NCBI RefSeq assembly: GCF_026230105.1
Contig: NC_079474.1
Location: 4,970,187-5,034,186 of the forward strand
Origin: Diorhabda sublineata
Taxonomy: Eukaryota; Arthropoda; Insecta; Coleoptera; Chrysomelidae
Direction: 5' to 3'
DNA length: 64,000 bases
Part shown: one piece after another, positions 46,785 to 59,133 of the stretch
Layout: every line of letters begins with the position of its first letter
Position numbering within the stretch: position 1 is the first letter of the stretch
Translations under genes and position numbers: made by a program
The notes under the pieces: generated by a model
The model's database searches: none
What the model was told of the DNA's origin: nothing
What the model saw: the letters and a program-made list of their open reading frames with translations, nothing else

Positions 46785-47225
46785 AATATTTTGATAAAGA
46801 TCAATGGAGCTTGCAGCAAATTTTGGAAAATGAGAACTGTACATTAAATTAAAAATCCGAGCTTTCGGAAGTGTTAATCCCATCATCAGGGAAATTTCAA
46901 ACATGAGTTCCTAGATGTTTTCTCAACAAAGTAAATCATAGCAAAAGATTGAGGAGTTGAGTTTCACATTCACTGTGCATGCTGTAAATTAATATTAGGT
47001 TAAAAATTCTTGAATATATAAAAATATTTAAAATATGTAATTGAAATTTAATCATCAAGTCATGCACATATTTCGACAAAATACCACGTGATATCAAGAT
47101 ACACTTGTGTAATATTTACCTATCTATCTCTAGTCTGGGCTGGAAAGCGAATCTAGTTAGTTTGAGTTAGTTTGATAAAAAGTTCTCATTTTCCAAAATT
47201 TACTGGAAGCTCCAATATCTTGGGT
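46785..47225. mobile_element. small element with ~40-bp terminal inverted repeats
   Basis: 46785-46827 (GGAGCTTGCAGCAAATTTTG, then GAAAATGAGAACT) matches the complement of 47182-47222. The interior (~360 bp) has no coding frame and includes CATCATCAGGGAAATTTCAA. It behaves like a MITE; the superfamily is unknown. The hairpin at 46684-46764 lies just outside. Confidence 0.7.
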
Positions 47226-49850
47226 TTTGTTACAATAGTCAGCAAAGACTATCCGCCTTAGTCTATATAAATTGAGGCGAGGTATTTTCCAGCTCGATTA
47301 TGAGCGTTTTCGTAATGGGATAGGGACAAAATTGAACACCAATGTGTACTAACTCTAATATATTTCCCATATTTCGAATACTTATGCATTCATTGTCTGG
47401 GAATCAATTAGTTATGAGCTTCGATATTCACATTTTGCAATATGTCTTAAAAAACATATGGTTCATTTTCAACATTAAATATTCACATTAACATAATTCG
47501 CATTCTCATACCAAACTGTTTTAGTTTGTTTTTCTACCAAAATGCATAAAGAATATCATATTTTTTTCATTTATTCATTGTATAATGAATTTGAATACAT
47601 TTCCTTCCACAACCACTCACATAACTTTATATTTATATTTCAAGAATCCTATTCATTAACCTCCTTGAAGCCAGTTCAGATCCAGTTTATGGGGAAACTG
47701 GAACTGGAGGAATGGTTGTAAATGGACAAGCAACTTTGATGAGAAAATACAATAGATTTTGCTTTGTAATATTAACACCTATATAATCTACATTCTATAA
47801 TATTAATTTATTTCCACTATTCGCTACTCAAGCTCTCGTTTACCACATTAGTTAAAACTACTATTGAAACTAAACTAACTCTGCACTTGTCTGGTATTTA
47901 TATGGTATAGTCTTGAAGATTAGATATCACGAATGAAACAAATTAACAAAACAATCATTAAAACTAGAGATCCGGCATTCTGTTGAAGACTTTAGGATTA
48001 GTGGCATTGTTTAAATCTAAATTTTGGATATAAGGAGAAGAATGTTTATGCTGTATGAAACTCAACCTCATTCACTTTTGGTTGTATAATTTGCCGAACT
48101 AGTTTGAGGACATTTATAAAGTTCTTAGTTTTTTATGGTCACTACCACCATCAATGCACTTTTGAAGCTTATAGTTAGTCACCTTTTGAAATTCTTCACT
48201 GATTGTTACCTTATTTTCGTGAAAATTCAGCTTCCTGCCGTGCAGAAGATGATGATGCATTATCCTAATGCATTTTGACCCGCATAATGACTTAAGAGCT
48301 TCATGTAAACATTTTGTGGCCTACCAGTTTGCTGCAACTTCACGTTGATCTTCAAAATTAATTGATTTTATCAACCTGTACTGTAAACTGGAAACATAAT
48401 TTTCTCTCAGACAGATTTCCGCTTTTTCATCATTGTTGGGGATGGTGAATTTTCTTTCTGATGGGTAGGCTCAATTTTTTGCACATAAAAATGATGTAAA
48501 ATTGAATTTACTGGTACTGATCCAGCATTAACAGCTGCCTGAATCGCTTCTTAGCTGCATGAGGGAACATGGCATCTCAGAACGTACTGATCTAATATTA
48601 GGAGCTACTTGAATCACATCATAGGTGCATTTTGTATATTTTTTGATTGTACGTTTCCCTTCCTAGATGTTTTAAATTGTAATTAAGGAACAAGCGGATG
48701 AGGCCAATACTCTCCTGGGAAACTATAAAAGATCTGCTGAATGTATCAGCTTAAGTTAGAACAATCTATGAATACTAATAGGAACTATCGGGGAACTATC
48801 GCCTCAATGGGCATCTCAACACGCTAGAACTAGCACATAATGCAGTGTGCAGGTTTTGTTGTTGATGTTAAAACGTTTTCCATAGAATTCAGGCAGTCTG
48901 AGCTGCAGTCGTGTCAGTTATTTAAAAGTATATTTAAGTTTCAGTATAGAAAAGTTTAAGATTCAACCTTTTCACCTTCAATTAACACGACTTAAAGCTT
49001 TTATTCAATACAGCTTCTACATTCAACATCTCTGAAAGCATACTAATACACATACTCACACGCTATCGATTGGTTGTTGGACGTTAGGTATTGTAATAAG
49101 TTTCTGATAAAAAGTTTCATCAAAACGGTCTAATTGTTACAGCTAATTTCCGAAAGTTTACATTTAAGACGTGGTACAGGACATCGTCAGTCGGGTCCGC
49201 TAGGTTGTGATATAACGTAAACCACTACATGAAATAATAGTTATTATTCTACTTTATGTAGCGCAAGTCGTGTATATATATAGATAATCCAAACTTTTAA
49301 AGTTCATTCATATAGAACTCAAATTACAAAAGCGATCAAATAAACATGCAACAGATTGAAAACATCCTTGGCCTTGTTATTTGTTCGCTGTATATAAAAG
49401 AATACTGTTCATTGAGTCATATCACATACTAAAAGTCATTAAATTAAATGACTGAAACAGATCACTCAAACATATAGAGCCCATTAATCATTTCCTAAAA
49501 TTCTATCGGTGTAGAAGTCCCTTTTCTTTTATTAATTCCTAATTCTTTTGAGGATCTGTTATGTTATTTCTATATCTTCTATATCAACTTTTTTTCTGTT
49601 ACATTAACCTTTTTTTTTCTATATGTTTTTCCACTTTCTCCACTCTCTATACTTTTCTGCAGCTCTTTTTTTCTGAATTATTTTCACCAACATAAAATCA
49701 ACGTCAAAATTTGAAAAACAAAACGAATAGAATCTCAAAAGAATTTGAGCTTTGTTTTCTCTGAAACCCTTTATAGCAATTTTTCCTGAATTGTAGCTAT
49801 AAATATAATTGCTTAGATACCGTTTTCGGTTATTTCTTCCTTCAAATATA
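47226..49850. other. no supported feature
   Basis: AT-rich. Frames at 48240-48650 on either strand give no recognised motif. Confidence 0.4.
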
Positions 49851-50855
49851 CAGTGGTGGACAAAAATAATTATAAAATGAGATTTTAATCAGAGCACCCC
49901 GTGAAGTAAATCATTGATAAAGAGAACAAATTGCAGGCGTTTCATATCTTCTCAATGTGCTTCAATCGCGCCATATTTTTCACTGTAGACTCTCTGTTCC
50001 TTAGCCTATAAGCTAATATGTATCAAATTTGCTCGATTGGATTAACGTATGGAGAACAAGCTATTGCAACTATGTCACCGTCGTTCAAAATGTTTTCAAA
50101 TGTATCTATACGTAAAGCATCATCGATTATCTCTAAATCTAGTCATGTCCTCAAAAAATATCTTCTTGTTTTCTCTTCAACGATATAATATGTCTCTTCC
50201 ATTAAATGTATTAATCCTAAATGGACTTTCGTCTAAAAATAAAACGCTTTCCAATAGACATCCTATCTGTTTAGACAATGATTGGAGTCTCTTCGGTCTG
50301 CTGACTTGTAGTCTCTTCCAATATTTTTGTAATGGTTCTATCATTAATTCTAGAAAGTTAATGATCTGTGGCACGGTTTACAATACAATGCTGTGGTAGA
50401 TCATTTGCAGCCTTCACCTTTTCTTCTTATGAAGACTTTACCTCCAACGATAATTGTCGACTTTGATTTTCATAACAACGTGGAGACGTACGTGTGTGGT
50501 CTGGTCTTCAATTGAGGCAAATACTTTATAATATCTTTTGCCAGTATGACAATTGATAAGAAAGGCTACCATATAAAGTCGTTTTTTCCCTATAAATTAA
50601 GTTTTTGTCACGAATGATGAAATACAATGTTCAGAAAAAGCATCTAATTTTTTTGAACACTCTCTTTCTTCAACGAATCACCTTACAGGATAGTTCTGAA
50701 TAACAACATTTACTTCTCAATAAATCGTTTTGATTTAAGTCTCAAAAAATTAGTTTCAGAAATAGATAAAAATTGATATTTGGACTTTTTTGTTATTTTA
50801 AAGAAGGTAAAAGGTTTGAAATGTGGAAAGTTCAACATTTTTTTGACTACCCCTG
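49851..50855 (-). mobile_element. Tc1-like element, 1005 bp, with both terminal repeats, coding part decayed
   Basis: Starts CAGTGGTGGACAAAAATAAT and ends with the complement of CAGGGGTAGTCAAAAAAATG; TA flanks both sides (49849-49850, 50856-50857), as for Tc1/mariner insertion. On the minus strand a frame at 50374-50177 reads SRPKRLQSLSKQIGCLLESV and then LFLDESPFRINTFNGRD, matching the second half of a Tc1 transposase DDE motif (VLFSDES.F..F..NGR..V). Other catalytic boxes are not readable. Full Tc1 elements are about 1.3-1.6 kb, so it carries deletions. Confidence 0.8.
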
Positions 50856-51242
50856 TATATAACAGAACATGAAGTAACTGAAGATGATATTCAAACAATT
50901 ATCTACTTAATGAATCAAGCAATAATTGAGTGAAATATTGATCAAATAAGTCCAACAGAAAATTAACTAAAAACTATAAGATTTTGTCCATTTCCCAAAT
51001 TTTGATCATATCTATAAAATATTATTTCAGTTTCTTCTACCATATTCTATAAAGATTTTTTGCTGATCTTTCCATTCTATTCGTCATTTCATATTTTGAT
51101 TATGAATTTATTAAAAACTTCAAACCCTATAACTTCGTCTACTCTTTTTTGATTAAAACTTTGCTTTTATCTCTTATTTTTAACCTAATTATTGTTTTTT
51201 GCAAAACTTGAGTTCAATATGGAATAGATAGAATCATACTTA

Positions 51243-52178
51243 CGAAGGTTGCTACATAAGTTCTGAAATAGATGAATGGAAACAAATATTCATGATAGGA
51301 TATAGCTTGCATGCGTGTGAACCAATTCCGATTGAGATACCTTCAAAGCATGTGATTTGAATGCATCAACTGATGTAGAAAAACGTTGATCTCACAATTT
51401 ATTTTTGATCTGCGGGAATAAGAAGGAATCATTGGATGCCAAACAAGAACTGTACCCATCAATTTGATGTTTTGACTGTTCAAACCATTTTTGCTTCAAC
51501 TGATTTGTGAGAGCTTGTCGTGGTGGAAAATGTTCGTTTTTGCGATTGGTTTCTCTCATTTTTTCGAATACTTCTGGAAAACAAGTTGTTCTAACTAAAG
51601 GTAGCGACATGTCCAGTTATTTCATAAAAACAAGCGAACATTTGCTTCGAAGTGTTTCATCTTATGAAGCGATTGTACCCAACGCGAAAAAATCTGCTTC
51701 ACAGTCAAATGTTCATGCATTATGGAATGTATGCGAGTGGAATGTTCAAGGATGTCTCAGTCTCACAGTATGTCAATGACACTATCAGTTAAACGGACAG
51801 CATCGATGTTGTTTAGTACAATAATCGATTTTGGACGACCATTACAAAATTCAATCCTGAAGCGGAGTGCGACCACGATTGAATTCGCAAAACTAGCGAA
51901 ACACGATGAGTCGCGATGGTGCTCCATCACCAAAAGTCGAGCGAGTCGTTGTTATAATGCACGTCGAAAGTCGAAGAAAATCATCGCACCAAAATGTTCG
52001 CGTTTCAATTCCATTTTTGGACCAGATGAATGTTTCAAGTACTTGTGAACAACTCAGATATTACCAGTATGATAATTTGTTCTGAGTACGTTCACCATCA
52101 AACTTCATGATGACAATGTCAAATTTGACATCCTCATATCAGTGTTACCATATTTCAAAACTTAAATAGCAGCCCTCG
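51243..52178 (-). mobile_element. mariner element (SETMAR-type lineage) with both terminal repeats
   Basis: Low end CGAAGGTTGCTACATAAGTT and high end, complement of CGAGGGCTGCTATTTAAGTT, are inverted repeats flanked by TA; length 936 bp. On the minus strand the transposase starts near 52100, beside the family's V..VLR/V.R.. start; pieces follow such as KYLKH (family YKYLKR), NGIETRTFW-like and GDGAP. Then QKWFEQSKHQIDGYSSCLAS, followed by NDSFLFPQIKNKL (family DFFLFP.IK.KLRGQ), which carries the third catalytic position as Asn-Asp. About 350 bp shorter than a full element. It shares family and orientation with the copy at 32900-33576. Confidence 0.8.
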
Positions 52179-54577
52179 TAAATTCAAGTAAGTGGAAAAT
52201 ACAAGCAAATTATTCATCATTAATGTATCTATCATCCACCATTCAATCATTTAATACGAATAGAATGTACTAAAAACCTTATGATTATATTCAACGAGAT
52301 ATTCCAGCTCTAACATTATACCTTATTCCAAAGTAATCCCATTGTGTGACATGGAAATCGTACTACGTTTGTTACATTGAAGCCAGCTTAGTTTTGCCAC
52401 AAGTTGCTTTACATATTCCAATAGTAAAGTAAATACAAATCGGATTACTAAAAAAAATAAGCTTCTCCATAGAATCGATGTATCATTGTGAAATGATTGC
52501 TTCGTTCTTAAGTGGAATAATAATAATTTTAATATTTTCCGTTTTAAATATTTAAACTAATAGAAAGAAATAAAAATGTATCTGGGGACTCTCTATCAAT
52601 GAGGTTCAAACGTTTAGGACCGTTAGAATGTTGTTTGTCAAGCAGACAACGATAAAGCGATACATTCAGTAAAATTTTATCTTTGAATTTAATTCTTGAA
52701 AACAGTTATACAGTGTGTGGGAACCAAATTAGATAGATCATCAGTTACGTCAAAATTGAATCATAAATTGACATTATTCAACATGAAAATTCAATCTCTA
52801 TCTTCAGTCCTCTTCGAATTAGTAAGAAGTATGGGCTTGTGGTATATCGTTTGAAAGGTTTTTTTTCTATTAAAAAATGTTATAGTTTTCAAATTATTGT
52901 AACAATTAATAGAGAATAAAATAAAACCATATATTTATAAAAATTTGCCACAATACAATAAATAACTGAAATACAATCCAAAATGTAATACAACTATGAA
53001 AATAACTATGGATTATCATGGCTACATCCTAATCTCAAATTAAACTGTTTCCTAACCTTATTCAACATTGAAATCAAACGTTTTAGTTTTGTACATAATG
53101 CCCGTCAACTATCTCCGTAGGAAAAAATCTAATAATTTAAAATCAGATGATTACGCTGGCTTCTCTATACACCTATTGGGAAAAATTGCTGATGCCCATA
53201 CTCCTGATATCGTATCAAATTCACTAGAACATGAAGGTGTCTTGGATCAAGATATGAATCTAACAAGGTTGAAAAAATTCTAATTTCCCTGACTAACAAA
53301 CCAGTGATGTGGTTTTTAATAATATCTGCGATAAAATCAACCATTGGAGGACATTGCCAGTAACTAGTAAGGATTTTAGTTGAACCAGTCTTCTAATTCG
53401 ATAATATTTATATCAAAAATAACCTCTGATACCATAAACATCTTCAATTTCTTCTAAGTAGTTGTCACTTCACCCGGATGTGCTTTATTTTCTTTTAATA
53501 TGTTTATATTTTGGAGTATTATTTTGAAAATATTCCAAAAGCTAGTTCCAACTAATATTTTGAGTAAACTAAGATAACTTCTTAAATCATTGGGTTCAAC
53601 TGGAGCTCAAGGATAAATTCTTTGTTTTGAAGTACAAGCACTATTAAAAACGAGAAAAGAGAAGATCTATTGATATTTTTCCGTAATAATGAGTCCAAAC
53701 TCTCTACATGATATGCAAAATTCTGCATTAATATGTTCAGTGTCATTGTAGAGTCTCTAAAGTATAGAAGATTACAGGAAAAAAATAAGGGAAAGGATAT
53801 TTAGATAGGAATCAGAATATAATGACGAAGAGTTTGTCTTGAGCCAAAAATGAATGGAATGAAAACTGCTGCAGTTTTTTCTCATAACTTAAAAATAAAG
53901 AAAAAGTTTAATGAAAAGTATATTTGAAATGTTGATTGTAGACAATCAATGATTGCTTTAATGAATAATATTGGAAAAACCTTGGAAAAATGTGATTTTC
54001 TTCTACAAACAAAACTTTCTCTTAAACTATAAGTCAGATGGAAAATTATTGTATTGAAAATTTTTTATTAAAGACAAACAATCAGTACATTATATTGAAA
54101 ACAAATCCCATGGGCTATTTTCACTTAATCACGTTACATATTGATTTATTTGGATTTTGACGATTTAATTTTTCAAACTATCACGATTTGGTTGTGATAC
54201 TGATGAGAATATTGATGGAATTATAGAATAAAACATAGGAAAAATACCGTATACAGTGGAAAATTTGTATGGAAAGCATTTATGGACTTGATGGCCATGA
54301 TAGTATCAATTAGATGAAAATCGGACGGCGGAAAATTTGGCGTTGATTTTAAAGGATTGAGTTGTGCATATGACAATAAAAGATGGTGTAAAGTTTGAAG
54401 AAGAAGTTCCACCTGACCAAACTTTTTTTCTTCGATAAACTACTTTCAAAATACTTCATACTAGTTTCAGTTAAATCGTTAAAAAATCAGATCTAACTAG
54501 GGAAATTCAAGTACTCTCCTATTGTATAGCTTCCCAAGGACCCCTGGGGGTCACTGAAAATCCGAAAATGATCACTG
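52179..54577. other. no supported feature
   Basis: AT-rich; the frame at 53068-53283 (71 codons) is not recognised. Confidence 0.4.
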
Positions 54578-54871
54578 GTGCGCATTGGAAGAAATAAGAT
54601 TCAAAATTGGACAAAATTGTCTGCCGACTTGATTGGCTCGAATACCAAGGAAAAAAATTCTAATCATTCCAATAGATCGACCGCACTTAGTCGATTGTCC
54701 AAAAGTGGTGTACAAGAGCAAGTGGTTATGAAAATCACGGGTTACAACAATGCCAAATCAATAAAACCCTACTTAAATTTTGACGAAGAACATCATGATC
54801 AAATTATGCGTTTTGGAAATACATCTTCATCAGTTATAAAAACTGACACGTCTGGATCTTCACTTTTCTAA
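54578..54871 (+). pseudogene. tyrosine recombinase (Crypton-type) C-terminal fragment
   Basis: A 97-codon frame with the end of a tyrosine recombinase. GRNKIQNWTKLSADLIG lies before the catalytic box NHSNRSTALSRLSKSG, which keeps His-x-x-Arg; then VVMKITGYNNAKSIKPYL, where the usual ITGH is ITGY and the nucleophile Tyr of KPYL is kept; finally FDEEHHDQIM. This resembles the DUF3504 / KIAA1958-like recombinase group, different from the MDSSDEE-type copy at 18669. The N-terminal domain and first Arg box are absent upstream (a stop-rich stretch), so it is a fragment. Confidence 0.7.
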
Positions 54872-55354
54872 TACTTTTGCTACTTTCTCTTTAATTAGCA
54901 AAAAATTTTCTATCCGAATAACCCTAAAACATTGATAAATGCTCAAACATTTTACCAAAACTTTTTGAAGCTTATAGGCCATAGGCAACAAATTTTTCGA
55001 ACAATTATCAATGTTATTATTATTACTGATAATTTGGAGTTTATTCTATTCTTAATTTTCATCTGATTTTGGTAATTGAATCCACAAGCTAGTTTTCGAC
55101 CTATTGTCAATTATAAGATCCAACTTCGAGAACTAAAGTCAATTTGAGAATAATAATTTACAGACATTGGAGATTTGTACGTATGTATTCAAATAAATCA
55201 TACGATTAAAAATCATCATCATCAATCATTTATTGTGGCATCTCAGTTTGTTATTGCTAGAAATTCTTCAAAATCAAAATTGAACTCAGAATTCATATAG
55301 TTGGCTTGATTTAAGTATTCAGTATTGACGTAAAAGCTTAAAAATAACACAGAT
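54872..55354. other. no supported feature
   Basis: AT-rich, nothing recognised. Confidence 0.5.
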
Positions 55355-55895
55355 TTATACAGGGTGTTACGGGACTTAATGCGTGAGTGTGAATAGATGA
55401 CGGGACGTAAAAAAATTTTCTCATACGACCCCTCGCTTCTGTTTCAAGTTTCAATGGATGTGTTTGTAGTGTATTTGACGGAATAAATAATTCTACACTG
55501 GAGGCCAATTACGGTTCATGCCCAATGGTTAACAATCCGTTATGTTTACTGGGACAACCTGTATAATCTAAATATAGCAGAAATGAATTTTTCAATCGAT
55601 GTTTCAACAAAAAGGTATTATCTGTTTAACTAGATGGAATTTATGGTTTAGAAGATGAGTAGATTTTTAGATCGTTTTACATTCCAAGGAAGCCGTTCGC
55701 CATTAAGAGACATTCTGAAGAAAAATATCATAAATTGTAATTATTTATTGTTGAAAAATCGTTTGAAAAACTTCTCTTTGCTCTATATATAGATTTAGAT
55801 TAATAAAATATACTCAAATATAGGCTCTGATTCCGCAACTGATTTTTGTATGAGGAAAATTTTTTCACGTCATTCCCAGAACACCCTGTATAAAG
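55355..55895 (+). mobile_element. MITE of about 540 bp, ends TACAGGGTGTT...AACACCCTGTA
   Basis: Starts TACAGGGTGTTACGGGAC and ends TTCCCAGAACACCCTGTATA, so the terminal 11 bases are exact inverted repeats with further imperfect pairing. A second copy lies at 9388-9800. There is no coding frame. The superfamily is not clear from the ends alone. Confidence 0.8.
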
Positions 55896-56879
55896 TCAGT
55901 CACCTGGTTCTAGTGTTGATATCTAAGTATACGTAAAAGATAATGCATATTTGATGATTTTTGGGGCTAGAATCACTTAGCAAATAACTAAAAGCGATTT
56001 TCAATTGCTTAAAAGTTATTATTAATTCACACACTGTTTTTAATAACAAAACTACCGCGAATTTCACGAGTTAACGAACTCTAACGATTCAAAAATTAAC
56101 ATAGGAACTAACAAAAGCCTAATTGATAGAGAATATCCCACACAAATACACATAATTTCACCATCAATTTTCTGTAATGTTCGCAGCCAACAATCCGGCA
56201 ATATGTGAGTAGGCTTTTGTTTTTCCCCCAGTTTTCCCAATTTCCACATAATGGTCAATTTTTCTCTTCTTGTATCTCACCACAGCCCTCTCCTCTGCGA
56301 CCGATTGCCACGCTTGGTAGGCTTCATGATCTAGTCAAGTTTTTTTATTATCGAAAGGTCTCCCAATATTAAATAGAAATAACAACTTGTACAATAAATT
56401 TCGGTAAAAAATTAGCTTTAACTTTACAAGAGCTGACAAAAGAGAGCTCGTGTTTAATTATTTTAGCCAGTTAAAAAAATCTAAAATCCAATCAAACCCA
56501 ACGACTTTCTTCCACTCACTAATGTAGGTAAAAAAGATTTCACGAAATGGACATGGAAACATAAATGTAGGAATAATAAAGTTTCTAATTTTTGGTAGCG
56601 ATAAAAACCATTTTTTATGAGTATTTAAACTAATCTATGTGTTATGTGAAATTTAAAAGATGTCATCAGAAACTAAACTCAGAAATCTTACTCTACCATC
56701 AAATCCCCAATGCATTAATGTTGAGCTTCCCCTCGTATTACGAGAATTATCGATTTCGGAAATTTTTAAATGAAAATACTTACTAAAAGTATAAGAAATT
56801 TCAATATTTTACAACTTTAGAAATAAACACAAACTAAATTAAATAAAACACGTAACAGAAGTTAAATCTAGAATAATCT
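55896..56879. other. no supported gene
   Basis: Includes a minus-strand frame near 56320-56064 that stays open with few stops (QRRGLW...LTIMWKLGKLGEKQ) but matches nothing I know. Otherwise AT-rich. Confidence 0.4.
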
Positions 56880-57073
56880 AGACGAATTTGATATTAAAAC
56901 ATAAAAAGATAATGTTGCATAAATACTAATTCAGCATTTATTTTTATATAAATAGTTGAATAAATAAATTTGTTAACTCAATTGTTGAGATTAACTACGT
57001 TCATTCGAAATTTGTGTTTTTATGAATAAATTTTTTTTCAAATTAAAGTTTCGGGAGTAAAATACTCAATTGG
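56880..57073 (+). repeat. 3' part of an errantivirus-type LTR
   Basis: Ends ...ATACTCAAT directly before a tRNA-Ser-type primer-binding site. 56895-57020 recurs as an inverted copy at about 57240-57415. The left boundary of the LTR is not defined. Confidence 0.5.
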
Positions 57074-57092
57074 CGCAGTCACGGTAGGACAG
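57074..57092 (+). other. primer-binding site of an LTR retrotransposon
   Basis: TTGGCGCAGTCACGGTAGGA resembles TGGCGCAGTCG.GTAGGAT, the tRNA-Ser primer site used by many gypsy-type elements. It follows the LTR end with no spacing, as expected. Confidence 0.6.
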
Positions 57093-57239
57093 ATTGCTAT
57101 CGTGAATTTTTACGCTTTGTAACGATACGAAACTCGACTCAGTATTTTAATAGGTAGAGCGAAAACCTAAAACATACCAGGGAACAAGAAAATATGAAAT
57201 TTGGCACTTACAGACGACCTAAATATTTAAACTTGATTT

Positions 57240-57420
57240 AAAAAAAACTTTATTCTCACAAATCGTTGAAATCTCACAACTATTGACGTAACTCAATTAA
57301 TTTCAATAATTCAATCAACAAAATTCAATGAAATGGTATTTGAAACAACTTCTATTTATATTGAAATAAATGCTGAATGACATTCATGATCTTTTTATGT
57401 TTTAAATTCGTTTGGATTTT
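57240..57420 (-). repeat. inverted copy of the same LTR segment
   Basis: Complementary to 56895-57020 with gaps (shared blocks: ACGAATTT, AAAACATAAAAAGAT, TCAGCATTTATTT, a TATAAATAG block). It lies head to head with the plus copy across the primer-site region. Confidence 0.5.
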
Positions 57421-57774
57421 TTGACGTAAATCACAATTTAGGGACATTTGGTTTTTAAGAGTGTTTTATTCATTTTATAATATAAACCTCTATCAAATAC
57501 ATAATGTATAGAAAAACTACGATGAAATAGTTTTTTTAGTAAAAATATAATGTTGGAACGTTACCTTTTCCAAATAAAAAACTACTAGATCATGAACTTT
57601 AACGCTTTATCCCTGAAACTGAACAATTTTCTCTCTCTTTAATTACGTACATTTCAGTAGCTAGTGAATGGCGTTTTTATATTTATATTTATATTTACTT
57701 TTAATCTTCGATGTACAGGAGTGAATAAAGTATTACAGATACAAGGGAAGTTTTTATAACACATATATTTATTA

Positions 57775-58058
57775 ATGACCCAGAATGGTCAAGAATTATC
57801 TAGATGGATCCAAAAGCGTCCTGAAGCGACCTAGAATATTTTACAATTATCTAGATTGATCCAAAAATGCTCGAAATCGATATAGAAGCATTAAAGACGA
57901 TCTGAAACATTTCTTAATGATACAAAATTATCTAGATCGATCCGAAAGCGCCCTGAAACTAAATAGAAGCATTCAAGACGATCTAGAATATTTATTAATC
58001 AACTTGGAATGATCCAGAACGGTCAAAAACTATCTAGATAGATCCAAAATCGTTCTGT
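57775..58058. repeat. degenerate tandem repeat
   Basis: Four copies of a TATCTAGAT.GATCC core (about 57797, 57848, 57929, 58031), interleaved with GAAGCATT.AAGACGATCT. Spacing is irregular (51, 81, 102 bp). It suggests an old short-unit array with deletions. Confidence 0.7.
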
Positions 58059-58060
58059 TT

Positions 58061-58559
58061 AACATTTATCTACTACCAGTTATTTGATATTTGGAAAATG
58101 TAAAAAATATTTCGAAGTTTTATAGAGATTTCCACGACACTTCATTTAACTGTTATTTTCTCTTCGTTCAGACGGAATATTCCAATGAAATTTTCAATTT
58201 TAATCAACACTATTCACTTTGAAATTTCGCTCACTTTCTCGCTTTTGATGAAATTCAGTACACAGTGCCCGTTATTTATTTTATACGAGTCATGTTTATA
58301 TTTTGAAAGTGATTGCGACTAGTTTAAACTTGCAAGTACCGGTTTTATGTCGATAAATAAAAATATCCATTTTTTTTTCTGCATTAATCAATTGTTTGAA
58401 AATATCGATTATATTTTTCATTTGCCCATCCCTATTTTTTTGTTAAGTTCGTATACAATTTATTTCAGTTCTTGCAAATTCAGACTTGTAAGTTTCAAAA
58501 TAGGTAAAACCAAGAACAATCGGTTGAAATTTATGCATTAATCTCGAGTATTCATGGTC
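58061..58559. other. no supported feature
   Basis: AT-rich. It may hold the 5' end of the Tc1 relic that follows. Confidence 0.4.
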
Positions 58560-59133
58560 TAGACGAAATTAACCGAACCATTACCACCGAATTAAAAACC
58601 TTGACTTACCATGGATTACAACATGGAAAAATATGTATCCACCTGGAGCTTTGGCGATAGAAAACGTTCAGGGTGGCTTCGAAAAACTACAACTGCTGAC
58701 TCACGGGCCCAGAGATAGCAGCTCAGATCAATTAATTTAGAGTGAAAAGTAGATTGAGAGAAGCTGGCGTTTTTGGAAGGGTGGCAGTGAAAAAACCCTT
58801 TTTTAAACTTTCAACATAAAATTAAGAAGGTGCAGTAGGCTGAAAAACATAAAAATTGAACTTTGGTCAGAGGGGGAAAAAGCTAGATAAGTAATCTTGA
58901 CTATAAAACACATCAGAGTGTCAGCGATGGTTTGGGGATGTTTTGGATGAAGAGTGACAAAGGACCTAGTGAAAATTGAAGTGAGTTTAAACAAAGGGTC
59001 TATAAAAAGTAGTTTTCTCATTATTTTATTCTTATCTATATACGTTCTTTCAAATATATAAATATCTTATTCTTATTTGTTGTGCATCACGCAAACTATT
59101 GTATCGGGTAAAAACTTTTGACCCCTTGGTGTA
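58560..59133 (+). mobile_element. Tc1-like transposase relic with 3' end
   Basis: Plus-strand frames give SGWLRKTTTADSRAQR (Tc1: GRPRKTT...D), RLREAGVFGRVAVKKPFFKL (Tc1: LREAGL.GRIARKKPLL), and then, after an internal deletion, VSAMVWGCFG followed by TKDLVKIE (Tc1: VMVWGCFS..G.G.L..I.G). The first and third Asp boxes are missing. At 59108-59133 AAAAACTTTTGACCCCTTGG and TGTATA form a Tc1-type terminal repeat read inward from the 3' side. The 5' terminal repeat was not placed. Confidence 0.7.

Noticed and set aside
51722..52048. 108-codon plus-strand frame
   Set aside because: Antisense shadow of the mariner transposase at 51243-52178; the same applies to the frames at 33221-33451 and 51507-51779.
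56064..56320. Minus-strand coding exon (QRRGLW...MTIMWKLGKLGEKQ)
   Set aside because: Stays open with an interrupting stop and an unusual composition, but no family, start or splice sites could be defended.
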